Made by a program: the position numbers and the translations under genes. From Candidatus Aalborgicola danicus (lineage in GTDB: Bacteria; Pseudomonadota; Gammaproteobacteria; Burkholderiales; Burkholderiaceae_C), in contig JADJBC010000055.1 of the NCBI GenBank assembly GCA_016703945.1, positions 1-15,197 of the forward strand: a stretch of 15,197 bases of DNA, given 5' to 3'. The notes beneath the pieces are model-generated. The model had not been told where the DNA came from. It ran no database searches and saw only the letters and a list, made by a program, of their open reading frames with translations. Shown piece after piece: positions 1 through 5,974 of the stretch; positions within the stretch are counted from its first letter, which is position 1; each line of letters opens with the position of its first letter.

Positions 1-81
1 GTGTGGACTGAGGATGCAGATTTTTTTGGCACGGGTGTGGCAACGTGGACGACCGACCGCATTGCGTTGTACTTCGACTGA
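1..81 (+). CDS. C-terminal end of a gene cut by the window edge, possibly a PIN-domain protein
   Basis: Frame 1 is open from the first base to a TGA at 79-81 and encodes 26 residues, VWTEDADFFGTGVATW followed by TTDRIALYFD. The WTEDxDFFGTGVATWTTDR pattern resembles, from memory, the C-terminus of some PIN-domain proteins, where an acidic residue after a Trp/Thr completes the metal site. That assignment is a guess from a short tail. The gene converges with the minus-strand gene ending at 118. The 36-base gap shows no convincing terminator hairpin. Confidence 0.4.
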   Translation: MWTEDADFFGTGVATWTTDRIALYFD

Positions 82-117
82 GGTGTGGCAGGCGGCATGC
101 AAGTCAGCGGCGCAACC

Positions 118-876
118 CTACGACACCTTAGGTGCCTGCGCCACACAAGCCCGCAACTCATCCTCAGCCAAACCATCGTCCCGGTCAGACAGGCGCTTTA
201 TCCAGACCGATTCGCGTTCTTCAATCATTTTCAGAAACTCGCGCGCCCTGGCGCCTTTGCCTGACATTTGGGCAAAGGTGTCAAAGCCGGATTCAAGAAA
301 CATCTGCAGCGAACCCAAACCTGCCGCGTGGGCGGGGCGGCGCATCATGCGCAACATCATGCGCAGGCCGGGGGCACGGGTCAGTTTGTCCAAATCTGCG
401 CCCAAACGCAGCACCATTTCGAGCTGCCGGTTGCGGTCGTCCTGGCGACCCACCGCCAACCAGCAGGCCAGGTACCGTTGGACAGCGTCGGTCGATGGTG
501 CACTGGCGGCGCATTCTGCCCAGGCTACAGCCATCTGTCGGTCGAGTTCCTCCGTCAGGATGTGCAGTTCCGCCATCGTCACAGCCGTGGCCACCACCTG
601 TTTGGGGAAGAGCCTTTGCAATGCGCCAGCGATCCGCGCAAATTGGGCATCGCGCAAGGAATAGTCCTTGTCGCTGTACAAATCGTTCAGAAAAAGCGGG
701 CCGCTCCGGCGTATTCAACCGAAGCCAGCAAATCTGCGTAGGTTCCGGCAAATCGTTGGGCCTGGAAGGCCTTGACCGCCAGGGCGGCGGCGTGGAGCTC
801 CGGTGCGGAGGCCACAGGTCTGCCGCAAGGCCGTTACCCGGGCCACGGCGTTTCGAATCGTGTCTGCTGCGTCCAT
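118..876 (-). pseudogene. FFLEELY-motif protein, frameshifted twice
   Basis: This is a conserved proteobacterial protein of unknown function, named for an FFLEELY-like motif. The start is ATG at 876-874 (MDAADTIRNAVARV), with GGAAG about 6 bases upstream. The reading leaves frame at about 800-825 (one extra base) and continues as ASAPELHAAALAVKAFQAQR and then ADLLASVEYAGAARFF. It returns to the first frame at the T-run 691-695 (one missing base) as LNDLYSDKDYSLRDAQFARI and runs to TAG at 120-118. The second break lies inside the motif FF|LNDLY. The repaired length is 252 aa. Taken as it stands, only the 187-residue C-terminal part from about 681 is open. The two opposite one-base changes cancel, which fits read error in short homopolymers better than decay. 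No signal peptide or membrane segment is seen. Confidence 0.7.
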
Positions 877-957
877 AAGTGCTTCCAGTGTAGCGAAACG
901 CCTGTCTGTCTAGCGGTTTTGCCACCCTGGCGCATACCACTTTGGTGAGATAACACT

Positions 958-975
958 AGGGAAAACCCTTATAGT
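958..975 (+). promoter_or_regulatory. Candidate operator (AGGG-AAAA-CCCT) and -10 element upstream of the GNAT gene
   Basis: In the 109-base divergent gap between the FFLEELY gene and the GNAT gene, AGGGAAAACCCT (958-969) forms a 4-bp inverted repeat. It directly abuts a -10-like TATAGT (970-975). No well-spaced -35 is visible, as TTGGTG at 942-947 is 22 bases away. An activator site next to the -10 is therefore possible. Transcription would start near 982, only a few bases from the chosen start codon. The motif is short and this is a weak call. Confidence 0.25.
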
Positions 976-985
976 TCGCCCATGC

Positions 986-1717
986 TTGAGCACAACCAAT
1001 CTAATCAAAGCCTCGTTGGAGGCGGGATTTGAACTATTACGCCCGCCGCACGAAGGGGCCGAAGACGGGTCTTCCGCACGTCGGACGCCGCCATTGCTGG
1101 TTCCCATTCGGTCGCTGGGTGCCAATCACCGTGGGCGCATCGCCCAGCATCTGTTGTCCCTGGAGCCCCAGGACCGGTATTTGCGCTTTGGTTATGCCGC
1201 GCAAGACCAGCAAATTCACCGCTATGTTGACAGCCTCGACTTTGAACGCGACGAAATATTTGGTATTTACAACCGCAAGCTGGAACTGATTGCCATGGCG
1301 CACCTGGCCTTTGCCAAGGATGAGCAGCTGCGGTCGTGCGCCGAGTTTGGTGTTTCGGTATTGCCGTCCGCACGCGGCAAGGGTTATGGTGCACGGTTGT
1401 TTGACCGTGCGGCCATGCATGCCGCCAACGAAGGAGTCAGCATGATGTTTATCCATGCCCTGAGCGAAAACACGGCCATGCTGAAAATTGCCCGCAATGC
1501 AGGTGCCAAGGTGGAACGTGACGGCAGCGAGACTGAAGCCTATCTGCAACTTCCGGCCTCCACCCTGGACAGCAAGGTGACCGAAATCATTGAAGAACAA
1601 GTGGCCCAGGCCGACTACCGGCTCAAGGCGCAAGCCAAGCAGTTCTGGAGTTTTCTGGCCCAGGTGCAGGCGGTGCGCCGTGGTGCCATCGACGCCCAGA
1701 GCCGCATGCCGCACTGA
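986..1717 (+). CDS. GNAT-family N-acetyltransferase
   Basis: This is a 243-aa acetyl-CoA-dependent acyltransferase of the GNAT superfamily with unknown substrate. The acetyl-CoA pyrophosphate loop is visible as RGKGYG (residues 130-135), preceded by the beta-strand EFGVSVLPSA and followed by the helix ARLFDRAAMHAANEG. The later strand SMMFIHALSENTAMLKIARNAGAKV matches the GNAT C-terminal core. The N-terminal 40 residues and the C-terminal helix (from about 195) are extensions beyond the domain. The start is uncertain. The frame is closed by a stop at 950-952, and the first start codon after it is TTG at 986. ATG at 982 is in another frame and stops after 16 codons. No clear Shine-Dalgarno sequence precedes either. 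Confidence 0.75.
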   Translation: MSTTNLIKASLEAGFELLRPPHEGAEDGSSARRTPPLLVPIRSLGANHRGRIAQHLLSLEPQDRYLRFGYAAQDQQIHRYVDSLDFERDEIFGIYNRKLELIAMAHLAFAKDEQLRSCAEFGVSVLPSARGKGYGARLFDRAAMHAANEGVSMMFIHALSENTAMLKIARNAGAKVERDGSETEAYLQLPASTLDSKVTEIIEEQVAQADYRLKAQAKQFWSFLAQVQAVRRGAIDAQSRMPH

Positions 1718-1734
1718 GCAGTGCCGCCGCCGGG

Positions 1735-1762
1735 TTGGGCGGTCACACAAATCCGCTATCCT
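1735..1762 (+). promoter_or_regulatory. Candidate promoter for corC
   Basis: TTGGGC (1735-1740) and TATCCT (1757-1762) are separated by 16 bases and resemble -35 and -10 elements. They lie just downstream of the GNAT stop and about 40 bases before the preferred corC start. Each hexamer departs from consensus at two positions, so this is a modest prediction. Confidence 0.3.
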
Positions 1763-1801
1763 AGAGGGTCCGCAACAACGGCAGACTTTGCCCCCACGTC
1801 C

Positions 1802-2671
1802 GTGTCAGACCCCCATCCCGCGCGCATGCCCGACAAGGAAGACAAACGCACCTTCCTGCGCAAGCTTGCCGAGTTTTTGCATCCTGGACCGGACTCCACG
1901 GCCGAACTCATAGAAACGCTGGCCGAGGCGGAAGACAACAACATCATTGGTGCGGAATCCCGGGTCATGCTCGAAGGGGTGATCCGCATGGCCGACATGA
2001 CAGCCGGAGAGGTCATGGTGCCGGCCACACGCATGGACATGATCAGCATCCAGGCCTCCATGGACAACCTGCTGAACACGGTGATCGACACGGCGCACTC
2101 GCGTTTTCCGGTGTTTGAGGGCGAGCGTGAAAACGTCATCGGCATCCTGATGGCCAAGGACCTGCTCAAGCTGCAGCGGGCCCCCGAGCTCAATATCCGC
2201 GCGCTGCTGCGCCCGGCGGTGTTCGTGCCCGAAACCAAGGGTCTGAACGACCTGCTGCGCGAATTTCGCGGCAACCGCAACCACCTGGCCATCGTCATTG
2301 ACGAGTTTGGCCGCGTGGCGGGCCTGATCACGATTGAAGACGTGCTGGAACAGATCGTCGGTGAGATCGAAGACGAATTTGACATTGCAGAAGACGAGGG
2401 CGATATTTTCGCCCTGGCCGACCGCACCTACCGCGTCAGCGGCGACACCCCCATCGAACGGGTCGACGACGCGTTTTCCGTCACGCTGGTGGGCTCCGAC
2501 CCCGAAGACCAGTTCGACACCATTGGTGGCCTGATTGCGCACGAAATGGGCCATGTACCCAAACGTGGCGAGCGTTACGTGCTGGGTGGCCTGGATTTTT
2601 CCGTGCTCCACACCAAGGGCGGCGCAGTGAAGTGGTTCAAAGTGTCCCCAATTGCTGACACCGACCACTGA
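1802..2671 (+). CDS. corC: CorC/HlyC-type CBS-domain protein (YbeX)
   Basis: This is a 289-aa cytoplasmic protein of the CorC/YbeX family, historically linked to Mg/Co efflux and in many proteobacteria encoded just upstream of lnt. A tandem CBS pair runs from about residue 65 to 185 (MVPATRMDMISIQ, SRFPVFEGERENVIGILMAK, and later NHLAIVIDEFGRVAGLITIE). The C-terminal CorC_HlyC domain (about 205-285) carries DTIGGLIAHEMGHVPKRGE. The family's DUF21 membrane domain is absent, as is usual for CorC. I prefer GTG at 1802 (MSDPHPARMPDKEDK), which gives the normal family length. The frame is open back to 1721 but that stretch has low-complexity codons. ATG at 1826 is the other option. The stop is 4 bases before the lnt start. 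Confidence 0.88.
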   Translation: MSDPHPARMPDKEDKRTFLRKLAEFLHPGPDSTAELIETLAEAEDNNIIGAESRVMLEGVIRMADMTAGEVMVPATRMDMISIQASMDNLLNTVIDTAHSRFPVFEGERENVIGILMAKDLLKLQRAPELNIRALLRPAVFVPETKGLNDLLREFRGNRNHLAIVIDEFGRVAGLITIEDVLEQIVGEIEDEFDIAEDEGDIFALADRTYRVSGDTPIERVDDAFSVTLVGSDPEDQFDTIGGLIAHEMGHVPKRGERYVLGGLDFSVLHTKGGAVKWFKVSPIADTDH

Positions 2672-2675
2672 GCCC

Positions 2676-4269
2676 ATGTCTGCACTGGCCTTGCCGCGGC
2701 GTTCCGCCGCCTTCGCCAGTTTTCAATTCGCTATTGTTTTAATAGCTGCCTACGCAAATTCCGCGGGGGCTAGCTGGCCATTTTCCTTTGCATTTGCGGG
2801 CGGCGAGCCGATCTGGTGGTTGCAATGCCTGGCGCTGGCCGCTTTGCTTTGGGGTGTTGCACGGCTGCACCAGCGGCAAGCAGGCCGCCGCCACCGGGCT
2901 GCTGTTTGCCACCGTGTGGCTGTGCGCCACGTTTTGGTGGCTGTATGTTTCCATGCATACCTTTGCCGGGCTCAACGCCGCGCTCACCGTGCTGGCAATC
3001 GTGGCGCTGGCCATGGCTTTGGGGGCGTATTACGCCATCGCCTGCAACCTGTACTGGCGGCTGCACCAGAGCGGCCCGTGGCGCAGCACCCTGGCGTTTG
3101 CCGCGCTGTGGACCATGGCCGAGATGGCGCGTGGCACCTGGCTGACCGGTTTTGGCTGGGGTGCCGTGGGTTATGCCCATGCCGATGGTCCGCTGGCGGC
3201 CTGGATTCCTTGGGTTGGCTCTATGGTGTGGGTTTCCTCGCGGCCTGGGTGTCGGCAGCGGGACTTGCGGTTTTGCGCAGCGGCGGGGCGGTACACAGTG
3301 GGTGGGTGATGCGGCTGGTGCTGGCGCTCGTGTTGGTTGTCGTGCCGGGCCTTGGGCTTTTGGTGCCAGGGCTGCTGCCCGTGTGGTCCACACCCGCCGG
3401 TAGCCTGTCGGTCACGCTGCTGCAGGGCAATATTCCGCAGGACGAGAAATTCCAGTCCGGCTCGGGCGTACCGCTGGCGCTGGGCTGGTACGGCGACCAG
3501 CTCAACCGCAGCAACACCGACCTGGTGGTTGCGCCCGAAACCGCCATTCCCCTATTGCCCCAGGATCTGCCGGACGACTATTGGGCTGCCCTCAAGACCC
3601 GTTTTGCCAGCGGCGCGCAAGCCGCGTTGATCGGGTGTGCCGCTGGGCAATATGGCGGAGGGTTACACCAACTCCGTAGTCGGTCTTGCGCCGAACCAGC
3701 AGCAGGTCTGGCGCTATGACAAACACCACCTGGTGCCGTTTGGCGAGTTCATCCCGCCGCTGTTCAAGTGGTTCACACGGATGATGAACATCCCGCTGGG
3801 CGACTTCAACCGGGGTGCGGTGGGGCAGGATTCGTTTGACTGGAAGGGCCAGCGCCTGGCGGCCAACATCTGCTACGAAGACCTGTTTGGCGAGGAGCTG
3901 GGCGTGCGTTTTGTGGATCCGGCACGCGCGCCCACGATCTTTGTGAATGTCAGCAATATCGGCTGGTTTGGCGACACGGTGGCCATTGACCAGCATTTGC
4001 AGATCAGCCGCATGCGTGCACTGGAGTTCGAGCGGCCCATGGTGCGCGCCACCAACACGGGGGCGACGGTCATCATCGACCACACCGGTCAGGTGGCGCA
4101 AAGCCTGCCGCGCAACACCCGTGGCGCACTGGTTGGCACAGTGCAAGGGCGCAACGGCACCACGCCCTTTGCCTGGTGGGTGGGGCGTTGGGGCCTGTGG
4201 CCGCTGTGGATACTCTCGATTGCTATTGTTTTGATAGCTACCCGTGCAAGGGATACGGGGGCACGTTGA
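2676..4269 (+). pseudogene. lnt: Apolipoprotein N-acyltransferase, three frameshifts
   Basis: Lnt is the inner-membrane enzyme that adds the third acyl chain to lipoproteins. The protein must be read in pieces. MSALALPRRS to WGVARLHQ starts at ATG 2676. After one extra base near 2870-2880 comes AAATGLLFATVWLCATFWW to AAWIPWVG. After one missing base near 3218-3222 (GGCTC for GGCCTC) comes LYGVGFLAAW to ALIG. After one extra G at 3633-3635 comes VPLGNMAEGYTNSVVG to the TGA at 4267. The repaired length is 530 aa, normal for the family. All catalytic residues of the nitrilase domain are encoded: Glu in VVAPETAIP (codon 3537), Lys in RYDKHHLVPFGE (3721) and Cys in ANICYEDLF (3871). Several hydrophobic helices occupy the N-terminal half. 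Lnt is normally essential, so the breaks are probably sequence errors. Both ends are encoded by copies of a short palindromic repeat. Confidence 0.88.
2730..2779 (+). repeat. Short palindromic interspersed repeat, copy A, inside the lnt N-terminus
   Basis: About 50 bases begin with the hairpin GCTATTGTTTTAATAGC and continue with CTACGCAAATTCCGCGGGGG up to GGCC. It is alignable over its length with copy B (4222-4271) and, in reverse orientation, copy C (9664-9712). It is read in frame as AIVLIAAYANSAGA and helps form the first hydrophobic segment of Lnt. I recall very similar GCTATT-hairpin repeats as common in Comamonadaceae genomes, but this is from memory. Confidence 0.6.
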
Positions 4270-4271
4270 TG
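4222..4271 (+). repeat. Short palindromic interspersed repeat, copy B, at the lnt C-terminus
   Basis: The hairpin GCTATTGTTTTGATAGC is followed by CCCGTGCAAGGGATACGGGG and then CACGTTG. It matches copy A in the first 18 bases with one difference, and continues with the spaced GCAA and CGGGGGC blocks. It encodes AIVLIATRARDTGAR, the last residues of Lnt, and supplies the lnt stop codon. It ends about 25 bases before the glyQ start. Confidence 0.55.
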
Positions 4272-4276
4272 GTTTC

Positions 4277-4295
4277 GCCCCTGTAAAATCGGGGC
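4277..4295 (+). promoter_or_regulatory. Probable glyQ -10 element inside an inverted repeat, possible leaderless start
   Basis: TAAAAT at 4284-4289 is a good -10 hexamer, and its expected start point is within a base or two of the glyQ ATG (4296). It is framed by a perfect inverted repeat, GCCCC (4277-4281) and GGGGC (4291-4295), that touches the start codon. No Shine-Dalgarno sequence is visible. No -35 stands at the usual distance, though TTGATG lies 12 bases away. The layout suggests a leaderless or nearly leaderless transcript, which is an inference. Confidence 0.35.
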
Positions 4296-5219
4296 ATGCT
4301 CACATTTCAACAAATCATCCTGAAATTGCAGGCCTACTGGGCCGACCAGGGCTGCGCACTGCTGCAGCCTTATGACATGGAGGTGGGTGCCGGTACCTCA
4401 CACACCGCCACCTTTCTGCGCGCGTTGGGCCCGGAGCCCTGGAAGGCCGCCTATGTGCAGCCCAGCCGCCGCCCCAAGGACGGTCGTTATGGCGAAAACC
4501 CCAACCGCTTGCAGCACTACTACCAGTACCAGGTGGTGCTCAAGCCCGCACCCAGCAACATCCTGGAGCTGTATCTGGGTTCGCTCGAAGCCCTGGGTTT
4601 TGATCTGAAGAAGAACGACATCCGCTTTGTGGAAGACGACTGGGAAAACCCCACGCTGGGTGCCTGGGGCCTGGGCTGGGAAGTCTGGCTCAATGGCATG
4701 GAAGTCACACAGTTCACCTACTTCCAGCAGGTTGGCGGCATTGACTGCAGGCCCATTACCGGCGAGATCACCTACGGCCTGGAGCGCCTGGCCATGTACC
4801 TGCAGGGTGTGGACAACGTTTACAACCTGACGTGGACCGATGGCCCCGACGGCTCCAAATTGACTTATGGCGATGTGTACAAGCAAAACGAGGTCGAACA
4901 ATCGACCTACAACTTTGAGCACAGCGACGCCGACTTCCTGTTCACGGCCTTTGCCGCGCACGAAAAACAGGCCAAACACCTGATAACACAACAACTGGCC
5001 TTGCCGGCCTATGAGCAGGTGCTCAAGGCGGCCCACAGCTTCAACCTGCTGGACGCCCGCGGTGCCATCAGCGTGACCGAACGCGCCGCCTACATTGGCC
5101 GCATCCGCAACCTGGCCCGCGCCGTGGCGCAAAGCTATTTTGAGAGCCGCGAACGCCTGGGCTTCCCGCTGGCTCCGCGCGAATGGGTGGAACAGATGAC
5201 ACCCAAGAAGGCAGCGTAG
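4296..5219 (+). CDS. glyQ: Glycine--tRNA ligase alpha subunit
   Basis: GlyQ is the alpha subunit of the bacterial alpha2-beta2 glycyl-tRNA synthetase and carries the class II catalytic core that makes glycyl-adenylate. The 307-aa protein is full length and intact. It opens with MLTFQQIILKLQAYWADQGC and shows the family signatures QPYDMEVGAGTSHTATFLRA, YVQPSRRPKDGRYGENPNR, RFVEDDWENPTLGAWGLGWE and GEITYGLERLAMYLQ (class II motif 3-like arginine). The C-terminus is helical (GAISVTERAAYIGRIRNLAR). ATG 4296 matches the family's usual start. It follows lnt by 26 bases. Its normal partner glyS is displaced about 750 bases downstream by a vapBC pair. Confidence 0.97.
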   Translation: MLTFQQIILKLQAYWADQGCALLQPYDMEVGAGTSHTATFLRALGPEPWKAAYVQPSRRPKDGRYGENPNRLQHYYQYQVVLKPAPSNILELYLGSLEALGFDLKKNDIRFVEDDWENPTLGAWGLGWEVWLNGMEVTQFTYFQQVGGIDCRPITGEITYGLERLAMYLQGVDNVYNLTWTDGPDGSKLTYGDVYKQNEVEQSTYNFEHSDADFLFTAFAAHEKQAKHLITQQLALPAYEQVLKAAHSFNLLDARGAISVTERAAYIGRIRNLARAVAQSYFESRERLGFPLAPREWVEQMTPKKAA

Positions 5220-5251
5220 TGGAAAGAACACACTGTTCACGGTTGACGGGC

Positions 5252-5276
5252 CTACAATGTAGATACATGTTTCTAC
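5252..5276 (+). promoter_or_regulatory. Predicted VapBC operator and -10 region
   Basis: GTAGATACATGTTTCTAC (5259-5276) is an 18-bp palindrome with a single mismatched base pair. A CTAC at 5252-5255 pairs with the same GTAG across a 3-base spacer, giving three alternating half-sites, CTAC-GTAG-CTAC. A -10-like TACAAT (5253-5258) overlaps the left half-site, and a weak -35 cannot be assigned confidently. Toxin-antitoxin pairs of this type usually repress themselves through palindromes at this location, so an autoregulatory site is the natural reading. Confidence 0.6.
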
Positions 5277-5278
5277 GC

Positions 5279-5286
5279 AGGAGGTG
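5279..5286 (+). promoter_or_regulatory. Strong ribosome binding site of vapB
   Basis: AGGAGGTG is a near-perfect anti-16S match, ending 4 bases before ATG 5291. It contrasts with the poor initiation signals of vapC (TTG start) and glyS (no Shine-Dalgarno seen), and fits antitoxin being made in excess over toxin. Confidence 0.75.
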
Positions 5287-5290
5287 AACG

Positions 5291-5539
5291 ATGGAGCTGC
5301 AAATCGGCAAATGGGGCAATAGCCTGGCGCTGCGGTTGCCCGCAACGGTGGTCAAGAAAATGCATTTGCGTGAAGGTGCCAAGGTTGAGTTGTCGGTGCA
5401 GGCGGATGGAAGCGCCACGCTGACCGCTCCCCAGGCCTTCGATCTGTCCGCCTACATGGCGGAGGTGCGCTCCATCACCACCAGCATGCCCGTCACACCG
5501 TCGGTGATTGAAGCCATGCGCGATGACGCGCGTTACTGA
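5291..5539 (+). CDS. vapB: AbrB/MazE-type antitoxin (VapB)
   Basis: This is an 82-aa protein with the swapped-hairpin AbrB/SpoVT DNA-binding fold at the N-terminus: MELQIGKWGNSLALRLP, then VVKKMHLREGAKVELSV, and QADGSATLTA (residues 1-48). The GKWGNSLALRLP pattern is typical of MazE- and VapB-type antitoxins. The C-terminal 30 residues (AYMAEVRSITTSMPVTPSVI onward) should be the flexible arm that wraps and blocks the VapC active site. It has its own operator-like palindrome and strong ribosome binding site, and is followed 9 bases later by vapC. The expected role is to neutralise VapC and repress the pair. Confidence 0.88.
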   Translation: MELQIGKWGNSLALRLPATVVKKMHLREGAKVELSVQADGSATLTAPQAFDLSAYMAEVRSITTSMPVTPSVIEAMRDDARY

Positions 5540-5548
5540 GGCACTGTT

Positions 5549-5974
5549 TTGATCTACGTGGACACCAGCGCCTGGATTGCCTTGCAATTGCGGGAGCCCA
5601 AAACCGAAGCCGTGCAGGCTTGGGTCGAGGTACACGGCATGGCAGGGCTGGCCTGTGCGGAGTGGGTGAAAACCGAATACGCCAGTGCCTTGTCCATCAA
5701 GCGCAGGCGTGGCGATATCAACGACGACCATTTCGAACGCGCACACCGCACCTTCGGAAAAATCTGCGTCGCCGGACCGACCTGGCTTGCCGTGGAGACA
5801 CAAGACTTTTTTGAAGCAGCGCGCCTGTGTGCTGACCCCGCTAACAAAATGCGTGCTGGCGACGCGCTGCATCTGGCCGTGGCGATGCGCTGCCAATGCA
5901 CCGAATTTTTATCACTGGACAGGGTGCTCAATGACAATGCCGAACGGCTTGGCTTGGGCGCGATCACACTATGA
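5549..5974 (+). CDS. vapC: PIN-domain ribonuclease toxin (VapC)
   Basis: This is a 141-aa PIN-domain endoribonuclease. The acidic metal-binding residues are present: Asp5 (IYVDTSAW), Glu43 (VKTEYASAL), Asp105 (RAGDALHLAVA) and Asp124 (FLSLDRVLN). Characterised VapC toxins often cleave tRNA or the 23S sarcin-ricin loop. The target here is unknown. Translation begins at TTG 5549, with GAGG (5538-5541) overlapping the vapB stop 7 bases upstream. The rare start should hold toxin levels down. The stop TGA (5972-5974) overlaps the glyS ATG (5971-5973), so glyS translation is probably coupled to vapC. The gene looks intact and active. Confidence 0.9.
   Translation: MIYVDTSAWIALQLREPKTEAVQAWVEVHGMAGLACAEWVKTEYASALSIKRRRGDINDDHFERAHRTFGKICVAGPTWLAVETQDFFEAARLCADPANKMRAGDALHLAVAMRCQCTEFLSLDRVLNDNAERLGLGAITL

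Noticed and set aside
132..878. Plus-strand frames over the FFLEELY gene
   Set aside because: Their translations are Arg/Pro/Ser-rich and without motif. The minus-strand pieces join into a known conserved protein.
1805..2677. 290-aa antisense frame over corC
   Set aside because: It is a shadow of a well-recognised CBS-domain gene.
5143..5160. GCTATTTTGAGAGC in glyQ as a fourth copy of the palindromic repeat
   Set aside because: It encodes a conserved GlyQ segment (AQSYFESRERLG) and lacks the downstream repeat blocks.
5243..5258. TTGACG followed by TACAAT as the vapB promoter
   Set aside because: The spacing is only 4 bases, so the two cannot form one sigma-70 promoter. At most TACAAT is a -10.
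4398..5345. 315-aa antisense frame across glyQ and vapB
   Set aside because: It mirrors glyQ codon structure and carries no domain signature. It also runs through the vapB control region.
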